Assembly (NCBI RefSeq): GCF_001295265.1
Contig: NZ_LJOD01000001.1
Location: 682,001-746,000, forward strand
Source: Chryseobacterium indologenes
GTDB taxonomy: Bacteria; Bacteroidota; Bacteroidia; Flavobacteriales; Weeksellaceae
Length of the DNA stretch: 64,000 nucleotides
Direction of reading: 5' to 3'
The position numbers and the translations under genes are program-made. Shown in pieces: positions 17,325 to 27,525 of the stretch. Each line of letters begins with the position of its first letter. The first letter of the stretch is position 1. Under the pieces are notes generated by a model, which saw nothing but the letters and a program-made list of their open reading frames with translations, made no database searches and was not told the origin of the DNA.

Positions 17325-18926
17325 TTATCTTCTAGTTCTACCTTTATCGCTGGCTCTGGCATCCTGTGCAACACGGAATCCGATCCAACCAAAAGCTTTC
17401 CCCTGATTCTTATATCTTCTCTGCCCCGGATCTAACCAGTATGCAGTATCCATCCATGAACCTCCTTTTACTACTCTCACTTCATTAGAGATAGCAGAAG
17501 TTCTGTCTTTGGTATCTTTCTGCATTTTCACTTTTCCGTTAGCATCTACAACAAATCTTGTTTTAGGAGAGTTGTACATGTCAAATGAAGCTGCGGAGTC
17601 TGAAGCTCTGTAATATTCAAGAGAAGATTGTCTGTCACCATCTCTGAAGTTTCTGTAATCTGCGATAGTTTCTCTTTCAAACTGTCCAGGAAGTCCTCTG
17701 TATACAAGTCTTCCGTCAGCTAAAGTATCGTATTTGATTGTACCTTCTTCGATCATTTTGTAAGTTCCGTCACCGTTTCTTACGATCGCCTGAGGCATAT
17801 TTCCTCTGTAGTAGTTGAAGTCGCTGAAGTCTTCGTCAATGATAGGTCTGTAAACGTCGGCAGTCCATTCAGAAACGTTTCCGTACATTCCGTAGATTCC
17901 TAAATCATTGGAAGGATATTGTCTAACATCTGAAGTTTGTGCAGATCCGTCATTTTTCCATCCCGGAAGACCAGAATAGTCACCTTTACCCATTTTGAAG
18001 TTTTCAAGGAACATTCCTCTGTCTCTTCCTTTGGATCCTCTTAATCTTTCAATTTGAGGTTTCTTTCCTGTGTATTGGTTGTATTCTCTGTTTTTAGCCA
18101 TTCCCAATGCTGCGTATTCCCATTCAACTTCTGTAGGAAGTCTGAATTTCTGAACCATAGATGCATTAGGAGCTCTGTTGGCAGCAAGAAGTCTTTGGTT
18201 GGTAGTTTTCATACCACTTTTCTGCTGCATTCTTTTTTCGTTGATGTACCCTTGCATTTCAGGATCATTCGATTTGAATTTATCCATATTGAAAGCAGTT
18301 CCACCCTGGTTATTAGATTCGTTGATATACAAATCTTTTGCAATAATACCAGCCTGCATCAAAGCTTTTTCATTGGCTCTGTCTGAAAGCCATTCACAAT
18401 ATCTGTTTGCCTGAGTCCAGGAAACTCCTACTACCGGGTAGTAATCGAATTCCGGAGAACGCAGATAAGTTTCATTATAATCGTTTCTAGCTAATTTGTT
18501 GTCCCATAATAAGGTATCCGGCAGGGCACCGTTATAGATTTCCTTAAAGCTAGGATCGCTCGGCGGGAATACATACTTCAACCATGTAAGGTATTCGCGG
18601 TATTCATAGTTAGTAATCTCAGTTTCTCCGATAAAGAACGAACTTACCTGCATTCTGCGCGGTGTATTGTTCCAATCGTGCATAACATCATCTTTCACTA
18701 ATCCCATTGTAAAAGTTCCACCTTCTACATATACCATTCCCGGCCAACCTTTCTGCTTTTGTTGCTTTCCTGCAAAAAACCAACCCTGTTTTTCGTTTGG
18801 TTTCCAACCTGTCTTGCTGACAAATTTTTTGGTGCCGCCTCCTTTGCTGGTTCCTGACCCGCCACAGCTGGTTAATGCAAGTGTAGAACTTAATGCTATT
18901 AATGAAAACAACTTTAGTTTTTTCAT
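17325..18926 (-). CDS. gldJ: Gliding motility lipoprotein GldJ
   Basis: A 533-residue outer-membrane-associated lipoprotein needed in Flavobacterium johnsoniae for gliding and for stability of the type IX secretion ring protein GldK. A signal peptide with a lipobox L-T-S-C (Cys21) is followed by a Gly/Ser/Lys linker and a formylglycine-generating-enzyme-like fold (G-G-T-F-T-M-G near residue 70, R-L-P-T-E-V-E-W-E-Y-A-A, Y-G-M-Y-G-N-V-S-E-W, V-K-G-G-S-W and G-F-R-V-A). I chose the ATG at 18926 because the 30 extra upstream residues precede a clear signal peptide. It is divergent from porU, the arrangement common in Flavobacteriia. Confidence 0.93.
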   Translation of the reverse strand: MKKLKLFSLIALSSTLALTSCGGSGTSKGGGTKKFVSKTGWKPNEKQGWFFAGKQQKQKGWPGMVYVEGGTFTMGLVKDDVMHDWNNTPRRMQVSSFFIGETEITNYEYREYLTWLKYVFPPSDPSFKEIYNGALPDTLLWDNKLARNDYNETYLRSPEFDYYPVVGVSWTQANRYCEWLSDRANEKALMQAGIIAKDLYINESNNQGGTAFNMDKFKSNDPEMQGYINEKRMQQKSGMKTTNQRLLAANRAPNASMVQKFRLPTEVEWEYAALGMAKNREYNQYTGKKPQIERLRGSKGRDRGMFLENFKMGKGDYSGLPGWKNDGSAQTSDVRQYPSNDLGIYGMYGNVSEWTADVYRPIIDEDFSDFNYYRGNMPQAIVRNGDGTYKMIEEGTIKYDTLADGRLVYRGLPGQFERETIADYRNFRDGDRQSSLEYYRASDSAASFDMYNSPKTRFVVDANGKVKMQKDTKDRTSAISNEVRVVKGGSWMDTAYWLDPGQRRYKNQGKAFGWIGFRVAQDARASDKGRTRR

Positions 18927-19090
18927 AGTCGATATAAATATTTTCAAAGTACAAAGAAAAAATAAATTATTCAATAAATCAAGTAAACATTTGATTTTTT
19001 TGAAAAACGTTAACAAATTAATTTTATTGTATCACAATTTAATTCTAAAATTTTCATTTATTTTGTAATTCAGAAATTTCAATAGTAAAC

Positions 19091-22000
19091 ATGAAACAAA
19101 AAATCACTCTTTTATTTCTATTCTCTTTTGCATCAATGCTTTGGGCCCAAAGGAAAACCATAGAATGGGATGGTTCCAGAATCCAGGACTTCGGTGACAC
19201 AAAATTAAATCTTCCGAATTTTAAAAATGAAGGTTTTTCATTTGGCCAAAATAACATTTTTATCATAACTAAACAAAAGATAGGAGAAAAGCAGCTGAAA
19301 GTTTCAGATCTTGCCTGGGAAAATGTTTCCGGCAGAGAACTATATGAACTGGATAAAGGCAGTCTTCCCAATTATGACATTGCCAATGTTACCTATTATA
19401 CCCTGGAAGGGGAAAGATACGCCAACATCAGTGTGGCCTTATTTAAAAATGTAAAAGGACGTCTTCAGAGGCTTTCTTCATTCAACATTACAGAAACTGC
19501 GGTTTCCAATGAGCTAAGATCGGGAATGGCCAATAAAGTGGGAACAACAGATAATCCTCTTGCCAACGGTGGTTTTTACAAGATCAAAGTAGACCGTTCC
19601 GGAATATTCAAAATCACGGCACAGTTTTTAAGAGATAACGGAATAAGCCCGTCTTCAGTAAATCCGAAGAATTTCAGAATCTATGGAAACGGAGGTATTA
19701 TGCTTCCTGAGTTTAACCGAGATACAAAATACAGTGCTCTTCAGGAAAATGCCATTCAGGTTGTAGGAGAAGAAGACAATGTATGGAATGAGGGAGATTA
19801 TGCCCTTTTCTATGCACAGGGACCTAATGGATATAACCTTTATGATACGTCTAACGGAAATGGTTTTAAAAGAACTGAAACCCGTACAGACCGATCCAAT
19901 AACCTCAAAAATATATACGAAGACTTTTCTTATTACTATATTAACTTTGATAAAGGACCGGGAAAAAGGGTTCAGACCGTTGATGCCAACTTACCGGCTA
20001 CCCCTCTGATTACAAGGTATGATAATTACCAGGTGGTTAATAATGACCAGAAGAATCTTTTGAAAGTAGGAAGAATCTGGACGGAAGAAGCACCATTCAT
20101 TACAGAGAAGGTCATCACTTTTCCTATTAATTCTCCCATTCAGGCTTCTGACATGATCAGGTTTAAAACACAGGTGATTGGTTACAGGGCACAGAAAAAC
20201 ACTGTTGAGTTCAAAATTAATAACACCAATGCATCTCTCCAGGCAGTTCCGCCTAATACACAAAACTTCACCTATGATTATTATCAGCTGAAATATGAAG
20301 ATGTATTAACCAACCTCAGCGGAAATCAGATTACATTCAGCTACAAACCCGATATCACAACAAATCCAAACGGAGCGTTTTATTTTGATTATGTAGAGGT
20401 ACAGTATAAAGAAAATCTTACCTTCAACGGCACCCAGATGAACTTCAGGGATTTTTCTCTTGTAAGCGGATCAAATACCGGCTATGGATTCGGCATCAAT
20501 AATGCTGCTGCTTTAGAACAGGTATGGGATGTTACTGATATTACCAACGCCAACAGAAGGGTAAACAAAGCAGGCGCAGGAAGTTTTAATTTTGGTTATC
20601 TGGCTTCAGATCCTAATTTCAACAATGAGTTTGTGGCCTTCCGTGCGGACGCCGCTTATTCACCTCAGTTTGTGGAAAGAATTGCCAATCAAAACCTTTC
20701 TGCCCTGCAGAATATAGATTACCTGATCCTTACTGTTCCTGAAATGATGGGACAGGCTCAGAGGCTTGCTACCTACCACCAGACTAAAAACAATTACAGG
20801 GTAGAAATTGTAGATGTAAATAAAATATATAATGAGTTCGGAAGCGGAAGCAGAGACCTTACTGCGATAAGAGATTTTGTGACCAAACTAAACAGCCCTG
20901 CCGGAAGCCTTAAATATGTATTTATATTGGGCGATACTTCATTTGATTATAAAAACAGGATTTCTAACAATTCCAATGTGGTTTCCAGCTATCAGAGTGA
21001 ACACTCTTCTGATTTTGTAGGATCTTTTGTAACGGATGATTATATTGTAATGACGCAGCCGCAGACCTCATCAAGCATTGATGGCAATTTACCGGACCTG
21101 CCTGTCGGAAGAATTCCTGCAGCCAATGTAAGCGAAGCCGGAGATATGATGAATAAAACACTTGCTTATTACAATTCACTTCCGGGACAGTCCAGCCCAT
21201 TCGGGGAATGGCGTATGAAACTTGATTTTGTTGTGGACGATGATAAGGATAACGGAAGCCCGTTCCATAATGTAATGAATACCTCACTGGCTGATATCTT
21301 TGAACAGCCGGGACAGGTGGATCTTAAAGAATATAACGTAAGAAAATTATATATGGATGCCTTCCCTGCTCAAAGTACAGCAGGCGGACAAAGATACCCA
21401 CAGGTGAACCAGGCAATTTCCAATGATATAGGAAACAGTCTGTATATTTTTTATTTTGGACACGGAGGGATTAACGGATGGGCACAGGAAAGAGTTCTTA
21501 CCACTACGGAAATTCAGAATTCCAACAATTTTTCTACCGTTTACAGCAGATTCCCGTTTGTATCTACCATTACCTGCGAGTTTACCTTATGGGATGAGCC
21601 CGGAACATTTTCAGCGGGAGAACAGTTTATTAAGCTGAAGCAGGGAGGCCCGGCTGCAATGATCACTTCAAGCCGTGCTATTGGAGTAGATTACGGGCGC
21701 AGCTTTACCGATTTTTATACTAAAAACATCTTTAAACTGACCGGTGACAATTTTGAAACTCTGGGTTATGCCCATTTAACCGCAAAAAAACAAAAAACAG
21801 CAGGTATTGACCACCTGAAGGTTAATTTCCTTGGAGATCCGGCTATGAAGCTGAGCAGACCACAAAGACTTCTTGTAATCGACAATATTGAAACTCCGGT
21901 TCCGGGACTGATCAGAGGTCTGGATTTTGTGAAAGTAAAAGGTCATATTAATAACCCGAACGGAACTTTGAACAGCACTTTCAACGGAAGGGTTTCTATT

Positions 22001-22993
22001 AATATTTTTGATAAAAGGCTTAATAAAAAGACACTGAACAATGACGGAGGACTTACCCCTATATTAGATTACACGGAAGAAGGAAGTGCTATCGTTAAAG
22101 CTTCAGGAACAGCTGTAAACGGAGTGTTTACCGTAGAGTTTTATGTTCCGAAAGACATTAACTATGCTGTAGGACAGGGAAGAATTTTAGGATATGCAGA
22201 TAATAAGGTATCTGATGTATTCAACAATCAGGCTGTACAGGTGGGAGATATCAACCCGAACGGAATCAACGATAATGAACCTCCGAAAGTAAGACTGTAT
22301 ATGAATAACACCAATTTTGCAGACGGAGGAATTACGAATCAGAATCCAATGCTTCTGGCGTGTATTACAGATGATACGGGAATCAACTCTACAGGATCAG
22401 GAATCGGCCATGACATTACCGTGTATCTGGATGGCCAGATCATCAATACGGTTGTTCTGAATGATTTCTTCGCTCCGGGTGAAGGCAACGGATGTGTAAA
22501 CCCAAGCCTGGCCGATTATCAGAAAGGAAATGTAACCTATCCTTTCAGAAATCTTGCTGTGGGACAACACCAATTAACATTTAAAGTTTGGGATATAAAC
22601 AATAATTCGACAACTGCTACGTTAAACTTTGAAGTTAAGGATGAATCCGATCAGCATCTGATTATTAACAGACCGCTGAACTGGCCGAATCCTTTCACCA
22701 ATAAAACGTATATTCAGTTTGAGCACAATTGTGATGATATTCTGGATGTTAATGTTCAAATCTATACCATCACCGGAAAATTAGTAAGAACATTATCACA
22801 GCCGGTAGTTGCAGAACCGTTCCTACAGGGCTTTAGAACGCCGCGTCAGGCAATAGAATGGGACGGAAGAGATGATTTTGGGGCAACTGTTGCAAAAGGT
22901 ACGTATATTTTTAAGATATTTGCAAAAAGTCAAAATCAAGAAAAATGCAAAGGAAGTGCCACAGCTGTAGAAAAAATGGTACTTTTGAAATAA
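19091..22993 (+). CDS. porU: Type IX secretion system sortase PorU
   Basis: A 1300-residue gingipain-like (C25) cysteine peptidase that cuts the C-terminal signal from T9SS cargo at the cell surface and joins the cargo to anionic lipopolysaccharide in Porphyromonas. A signal peptide ends at about residue 19 (M-L-W-A-Q). The catalytic region includes I-L-G-D-T-S-F-D-Y, the His791 motif Y-F-G-H-G-G and Cys829 in T-I-T-C-E-F. The C-terminal 90 residues (N-W-P-N-P-F-T-N-K-T near 1205, then G-T-Y-I-F-K-I) look like a T9SS type-A sorting domain, as expected for PorU. porV follows 60 bases later, probably in one operon. Confidence 0.94.
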   Translation: MKQKITLLFLFSFASMLWAQRKTIEWDGSRIQDFGDTKLNLPNFKNEGFSFGQNNIFIITKQKIGEKQLKVSDLAWENVSGRELYELDKGSLPNYDIANVTYYTLEGERYANISVALFKNVKGRLQRLSSFNITETAVSNELRSGMANKVGTTDNPLANGGFYKIKVDRSGIFKITAQFLRDNGISPSSVNPKNFRIYGNGGIMLPEFNRDTKYSALQENAIQVVGEEDNVWNEGDYALFYAQGPNGYNLYDTSNGNGFKRTETRTDRSNNLKNIYEDFSYYYINFDKGPGKRVQTVDANLPATPLITRYDNYQVVNNDQKNLLKVGRIWTEEAPFITEKVITFPINSPIQASDMIRFKTQVIGYRAQKNTVEFKINNTNASLQAVPPNTQNFTYDYYQLKYEDVLTNLSGNQITFSYKPDITTNPNGAFYFDYVEVQYKENLTFNGTQMNFRDFSLVSGSNTGYGFGINNAAALEQVWDVTDITNANRRVNKAGAGSFNFGYLASDPNFNNEFVAFRADAAYSPQFVERIANQNLSALQNIDYLILTVPEMMGQAQRLATYHQTKNNYRVEIVDVNKIYNEFGSGSRDLTAIRDFVTKLNSPAGSLKYVFILGDTSFDYKNRISNNSNVVSSYQSEHSSDFVGSFVTDDYIVMTQPQTSSSIDGNLPDLPVGRIPAANVSEAGDMMNKTLAYYNSLPGQSSPFGEWRMKLDFVVDDDKDNGSPFHNVMNTSLADIFEQPGQVDLKEYNVRKLYMDAFPAQSTAGGQRYPQVNQAISNDIGNSLYIFYFGHGGINGWAQERVLTTTEIQNSNNFSTVYSRFPFVSTITCEFTLWDEPGTFSAGEQFIKLKQGGPAAMITSSRAIGVDYGRSFTDFYTKNIFKLTGDNFETLGYAHLTAKKQKTAGIDHLKVNFLGDPAMKLSRPQRLLVIDNIETPVPGLIRGLDFVKVKGHINNPNGTLNSTFNGRVSINIFDKRLNKKTLNNDGGLTPILDYTEEGSAIVKASGTAVNGVFTVEFYVPKDINYAVGQGRILGYADNKVSDVFNNQAVQVGDINPNGINDNEPPKVRLYMNNTNFADGGITNQNPMLLACITDDTGINSTGSGIGHDITVYLDGQIINTVVLNDFFAPGEGNGCVNPSLADYQKGNVTYPFRNLAVGQHQLTFKVWDINNNSTTATLNFEVKDESDQHLIINRPLNWPNPFTNKTYIQFEHNCDDILDVNVQIYTITGKLVRTLSQPVVAEPFLQGFRTPRQAIEWDGRDDFGATVAKGTYIFKIFAKSQNQEKCKGSATAVEKMVLLK

Positions 22994-23053
22994 ATTAGAT
23001 AATACATAGATAACAATATTTATAAAAAACTGATAATATATAAAAGACAACAT

Positions 23054-24217
23054 ATGAATTTAACTACAAAACTGCTTTTGGGATTTGGTTTGAGTGCTGG
23101 TTTTCTGGGCTATTCGCAGGACTTAGGCAAGATCAATCCAGTATTAACCGGAGCGCCTTTCCTTAGGATTTCACCTGATGCAAGAGCTGGTGGTATGGGA
23201 GATCAGGGGGTTGCTACCTCACCTGATGCCTTCTCACAATTCTGGAACGCAGCAAAATATCCTTTTAGCAGAACAAGTTCTTCCGTAGGTCTTAACTATA
23301 CACCTTATATGGGGAAGCTTACTAATGATGTATTTTTACTGTATGGTGCATTCCATAAATTCTTAGGACAGGAAGAAAGATCTACCATCTCTGCCAGTAT
23401 TTATTATTTTAATATGGGGGAAGTGGACCTTACTCAATTAGTAGGTACAGAAGTAGCATCAATGGGTACTTCAAAACCCAACGAATTCTCTATTGACGTT
23501 GCTTACGCCCTTAAACTTTCTGATTCTTTCTCAGGAGCTGTTACCGGTAGATTTATCCGTTCAGACTTAGCCGGAGGTTTCAATACCGATACCACTCTTA
23601 AACCCGCCAACTCTTTTGCAGTAGATGTTTCCGGATATTATACTTCTCCGAAGTTTTCAAGCTTTGGAGGCTATGAGGGTAAAGTGAATGCAGGTCTCGC
23701 TATTCAGAATGTGGGTCCTAAACTGGATTATACAGGAAATGAAGAATCCAGATCTTATCTTCCTACTATGGCAAGATTAGGGGTTGGATATGATATGTAC
23801 CTGGATGACATGAACAGAATCGGTTTGAGCGTGGAAGGTTCTAAAATCTTAGTTCCGGGTTCGGAATATGTAGGTATAGATCCAAATACAAGACAGCCAA
23901 GATATGAGATTCCTAATGTAGGTCCTATTGCCGGAATCACAAAATCATTCAAAAACAAGAACAGCATCATGTACAGCGGAGCTTTGGAATATTCTTATGA
24001 CAATGCTTTTTCTGTAAGAACAGGTTACTTCCATGAAAGTGAAGAGCAGGGAGCAAGACAGTATGCCACTGCCGGTATCGGATTAAAGTACCGTTCTTTC
24101 GGACTGGATATCTCTTACCTGATCAATATGTCAAAAATCAATACTGCCTTAGATAATACCCTTCGTTTCGGTCTTACCTGGAACATTGGTGAAGAAACAT
24201 CTAATGTAGATTATTAA
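23054..24217 (+). CDS. porV: Type IX secretion outer membrane protein PorV
   Basis: A 387-residue beta-barrel of the FadL-like superfamily that ferries cargo from the Sov translocon to PorU in the T9SS. A signal peptide (residues 1-22, ending Y-S-Q) precedes the diagnostic segment P-F-L-R-I-S-P-D-A-R-A-G-G-M-G-D and F-W-N-A-A-K, followed by amphipathic strands up to the terminal F-G-L-T-W-N-I-G. The gene sits directly after porU and ends at a terminator. No other T9SS core genes (porL, porM, sov, porT) are in the window. Confidence 0.94.
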   Translation: MNLTTKLLLGFGLSAGFLGYSQDLGKINPVLTGAPFLRISPDARAGGMGDQGVATSPDAFSQFWNAAKYPFSRTSSSVGLNYTPYMGKLTNDVFLLYGAFHKFLGQEERSTISASIYYFNMGEVDLTQLVGTEVASMGTSKPNEFSIDVAYALKLSDSFSGAVTGRFIRSDLAGGFNTDTTLKPANSFAVDVSGYYTSPKFSSFGGYEGKVNAGLAIQNVGPKLDYTGNEESRSYLPTMARLGVGYDMYLDDMNRIGLSVEGSKILVPGSEYVGIDPNTRQPRYEIPNVGPIAGITKSFKNKNSIMYSGALEYSYDNAFSVRTGYFHESEEQGARQYATAGIGLKYRSFGLDISYLINMSKINTALDNTLRFGLTWNIGEETSNVDY

Positions 24218-24235
24218 GATATTTTTTCCACCTAT

Positions 24236-24265
24236 AAACCGGTTCTTTTCTGAGCCGGTTTTTTT
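24236..24265 (+). terminator. Intrinsic terminator after porV
   Basis: AAACCGGTTC pairs with GAGCCGGTTT (one G-U wobble) over a 6-base loop, followed by seven T. It ends the porU-porV transcript. Confidence 0.85.
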
Positions 24266-24273
24266 ATGCCGAA

Positions 24274-24372
24274 AAAAGTCAATGGCAAACACTCTGTTCG
24301 TTACGCTGTAAATCTGCAAATCAGTCTTATTCACTTTTCGCTCGCTGTAAAATTCACAATTGATAAAAATAT
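24274..24372. repeat. Possible degenerate intergenic repeat
   Basis: The gap before the FUSC gene has GTCAATGGCAAACACTC, two copies of a C-G-x-T-G-T-A-A-A word (GCTGTAAATCTG and GCTGTAAAATTC), and ends in AAAATTCACAATTGA, roughly complementary to the start. It shares words with 5683-5785 and may belong to the same decayed family. Confidence 0.3.
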
Positions 24373-24441
24373 AATAGCAGACAGCCACAAATAAGTTTAT
24401 AAAAGTCTTATTTTTATAAGGTTTTTTATCTCTCCAATAAT

Positions 24442-24449
24442 TATTTTTG
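24442..24449 (+). promoter_or_regulatory. -7 promoter element of the FUSC gene
   Basis: TATTTTTG fits the Bacteroidota -7 consensus TAnnTTTG. Only TAGC separates it from the ATG, so the message may have almost no leader. No good -33 element is seen. Confidence 0.5.
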
Positions 24450-24453
24450 TAGC

Positions 24454-26709
24454 ATGAACTATTCAGCAGAACTCAAAAAATTCGTTACCAGCCAATATGT
24501 ATATTCTGCAATCAGAATTACGCTGGCCACTGTTCTGCCCTGTTTGGTTCTTGCGCATTTCGGAATTTTAAAAGAATACTTTCTTTTTCCTTTGGGAACC
24601 AGCTTTGTAGCGCTCACCGACCAGCCCGGCCCTTTTATCCGAAGAAGAAATGCACTGGCCTTTGCCATTTGCTGCTTTGTATTGGTGGCACTCATCGCGA
24701 GTTTGGTAATGAATATTAAAGTTCTTGTTCTTCTTGAGATTATTGTATTCGGAATGTTTTTCTCCCTGATCGGGGTTTATGGCCAGAGGCTCGCAGCGGT
24801 AGGATCATTATCTCTTGTTGTGCTTGCCATCTTTATTGACGGGCATCTTACAGGAAGTGATATCTTTAAAAGCTTACTGATCTTTGCCAGCGGCTGTATA
24901 TGGTTCCTGCTTATATTCCTTGTTGTAACAACTATCCGTCCGTATAAGCTGGCAGGTCAGATGATTGGTGAAAATTATCTCCAGCTTGCTGAATTTTTAA
25001 AGATCAAAGCCAATTACTATCAGAAAAATCCTGATTTCGACAAGCTGACTACCCAGGTTATTGCCAAGCAGATTGAGATCAAAAATCTCCAGGAAGAAAC
25101 AAGAGAGACTGTTTTCAAGACCAGAACCATCGTTAATGAATCTACAACAACCAGCCGGTTACTGATGCTGATGTTCCTGAACTCAATGGACCTTCATGAA
25201 AAACTGATGACCTCTGAAAGCGATTACCAGAAGTTGCAGCAGAGTTTTGAAGACAGCATGATCCTGGTCAACATTCACGATTACCTCAATCTTCTGGCTG
25301 AGGAGATTACCAATATCGGGATTGCCCTTCAGAGTGGGACCAGGGCAAAACCTATGTTCAATATGGAGCTTGAACTAAAAAATCTTAATTTTAATTATTT
25401 TGAACTAAGGAATAAACAATTATCTCCGGACAGTCTTGAAAACTTCATGATCCTGCGCCAGATTCTGATGCGCATTAATGAGATCACAAAGGAAATCAAT
25501 GAGATCTACAAAGTATTTTCTCAAAACGTAAAACTGGCCAAAAGTTTATCTACCGGACTCGATCTGAAGAAATTCATGCCTAATGAACCCAAGCTGAATT
25601 CTAAAGTTTTAAGGAATAATATTTCATTATCGTCCTCTCATTTCCGTCATGCCATAAGAATTACAACAGCACTGCTGCTTGGATACCTTTTCTCCATGTT
25701 TGATTTTCTGGGATTGGGGCATACCTACTGGATATTAATTACCATTACCGCTATTTTAAAGCCGGCCTACTCCATTACCAAGCAGCGGAATCTTCTTCGT
25801 CTGTATGGAACTGTTGTGGGAGCTACCATTGCGTATATTATTCTGCATTTTATTCATATCAACAGTATCTTATTTGCCATTCTGCTGATCAGTATGATTA
25901 TGTGCTTCAGTTTTTTAAAGGGACGCTACTTCTGGGCTGTACTATTTATGACCATTTATGTTTTTCTGAGTTTCAACTTCCTAAACCCGGGGAAAGTAAA
26001 TATCATCTTTAAAGACAGGGTACTGGATACAGCCATTGCCGGAATCATTGCTTTTGCCGTTTCTTATATTGTTTTACCGGTTTGGGAACATACGCAGAAT
26101 CTTGATCTCATGAAGAAATCTGCCGCAGATAACCTCATCTATTTTCAGAGTGTAATAGCCAAATTCCTACAGGGAGATTTCGACATTGAAGATTATAAAA
26201 TAAAAAGAAAAAATGCCATCATTTCACTGGCCAATCTTTCCGATAATTTTCAGCGGATGATTTCTGATCCTAAAAACCAGCAGAAAAAGCTGGAAGTGGT
26301 ACATCAGTTTGTGGCTACCTCCCATCTTATTACCGCTTATACCGCTTCCCTATCCCAATATGCCAAAAGCAATGAGCAATATCCGGAAATAGATTCCGAA
26401 AGCTGGAGTCGTAAGATTGAAGCCGAAATGCAGCAAACCTCAGCCCTGCTCAATGGAAATGACATCAACGAAACTCTCAAAATGGAAAGCCGCCTTGAGC
26501 CGGAAGACTCTTCTATTGAGGATATGCTGATGAAAAGAAAAACCGAGATCGAGGAAAACGATATTATCGACCGGAGAGATCCAGATAAAATATCTCATTT
26601 AACGGAACTTAAAAATATTCATGATATTCTGGAACTGATCTATGACGTTGCGAAAGAACAGAGAAAGGTGATTGAAAAATATAAAGCGGAGAAGGTAGAG
26701 GAATCTTAA
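24454..26709 (+). CDS. FUSC-family (YccS-like) inner membrane protein
   Basis: A 751-residue membrane protein with two clusters of transmembrane helices (about residues 15-170 and 400-545), each followed by a cytosolic helical region. The repeat architecture and the P-x-x-S/T-x-x-K-Q-R-N-L-L-R-L-Y-G-T-V-V-G motif in the second half (around residue 445) are typical of FUSC/YccS proteins, which include aromatic acid exporters and yeast Fusaric acid resistance proteins. The true substrate is unknown. It is monocistronic, with a -7 element just four bases upstream of the start. Confidence 0.85.
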   Translation: MNYSAELKKFVTSQYVYSAIRITLATVLPCLVLAHFGILKEYFLFPLGTSFVALTDQPGPFIRRRNALAFAICCFVLVALIASLVMNIKVLVLLEIIVFGMFFSLIGVYGQRLAAVGSLSLVVLAIFIDGHLTGSDIFKSLLIFASGCIWFLLIFLVVTTIRPYKLAGQMIGENYLQLAEFLKIKANYYQKNPDFDKLTTQVIAKQIEIKNLQEETRETVFKTRTIVNESTTTSRLLMLMFLNSMDLHEKLMTSESDYQKLQQSFEDSMILVNIHDYLNLLAEEITNIGIALQSGTRAKPMFNMELELKNLNFNYFELRNKQLSPDSLENFMILRQILMRINEITKEINEIYKVFSQNVKLAKSLSTGLDLKKFMPNEPKLNSKVLRNNISLSSSHFRHAIRITTALLLGYLFSMFDFLGLGHTYWILITITAILKPAYSITKQRNLLRLYGTVVGATIAYIILHFIHINSILFAILLISMIMCFSFLKGRYFWAVLFMTIYVFLSFNFLNPGKVNIIFKDRVLDTAIAGIIAFAVSYIVLPVWEHTQNLDLMKKSAADNLIYFQSVIAKFLQGDFDIEDYKIKRKNAIISLANLSDNFQRMISDPKNQQKKLEVVHQFVATSHLITAYTASLSQYAKSNEQYPEIDSESWSRKIEAEMQQTSALLNGNDINETLKMESRLEPEDSSIEDMLMKRKTEIEENDIIDRRDPDKISHLTELKNIHDILELIYDVAKEQRKVIEKYKAEKVEES

Positions 26710-26787
26710 TTATCCATTTTTCAGATTTCTTGTCTTAGGGTAATTTGTTTTTTAACTGATTATGGTACTTTTAATTAAAAATCACCC

Positions 26788-27525
26788 TTGGAAAATTTAC
26801 CGCTATATATTTCATTAACTTTCGGAATCATTACATTAGTTACCCTATTTTTGTTTTGCAGAACAATTAAAGGATCGGATTTAAAAACAGCAAAATCAAA
26901 TTTCCGTATTATTTCCCCCGCACTCATTGCCTGGCTGATTCTTCAGGCTTTCTTAGCCATGAATAATATTTATAGCACCCATTTAAACTCTCTTCCTCCC
27001 AGAATTGTAATATTGGGTATTCTTCCCCCTGTTTTTGTCATTCTACTGCTTTTTAATACGAAGAAAGGTAAATTGTTTATTGACAGTCTTCCCCTTTTAT
27101 CCATTACCTATACCAATACTATAAGGTTTTTTGTAGAAATAGTATTGTATTGGCTGTTCTTACATAAGGCTATTCCGGAGCTGATGACTTTTGAAGGAAT
27201 AAATTTTGATATAATGGCAGGTATTACAGCACCATTCATTGCTTATTACGGAATCGGTAAATCAAAAATAAGTATAAATTTAATTTTATGGTGGAATATC
27301 ATCAGTCTGGCATTGCTGATCAACATAGTGATTATAGCCTTCTTATCTGCACCCTCCCCATTACAGAAGTTAGGATTTGATCAGCCCAATATAGCCATCT
27401 TATATTTTCCGTTTTGCTGGCTTCCTACCTTTGTTGTTCCGGTAATTATCTGGGGGCATTTAGTTTCAATAAGGCAGTTGTTTAAAAATAAAAACACTTA
27501 CTCTTCCACAATTGTAAAGCAGTAA
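26788..27525 (+). CDS. Polytopic membrane protein of unknown function
   Basis: A 245-residue protein with about seven hydrophobic segments spread over its length and short polar loops. The best start is a TTG at 26788, since no ATG lies upstream in frame and a later Met (about residue 53) would remove the first two helices. I recognise no family. Its 3' end overlaps the 3' end of the convergent phosphopantetheinyl transferase gene by 28 bases, so the last nine residues are encoded opposite that gene. Confidence 0.55.
   Translation: MENLPLYISLTFGIITLVTLFLFCRTIKGSDLKTAKSNFRIISPALIAWLILQAFLAMNNIYSTHLNSLPPRIVILGILPPVFVILLLFNTKKGKLFIDSLPLLSITYTNTIRFFVEIVLYWLFLHKAIPELMTFEGINFDIMAGITAPFIAYYGIGKSKISINLILWWNIISLALLINIVIIAFLSAPSPLQKLGFDQPNIAILYFPFCWLPTFVVPVIIWGHLVSIRQLFKNKNTYSSTIVKQ

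Noticed and set aside
19779..21638. Several ORFs of 60-107 residues inside porU on either strand
   Set aside because: They are shadows of the porU frame without domain, start context or conserved motif.
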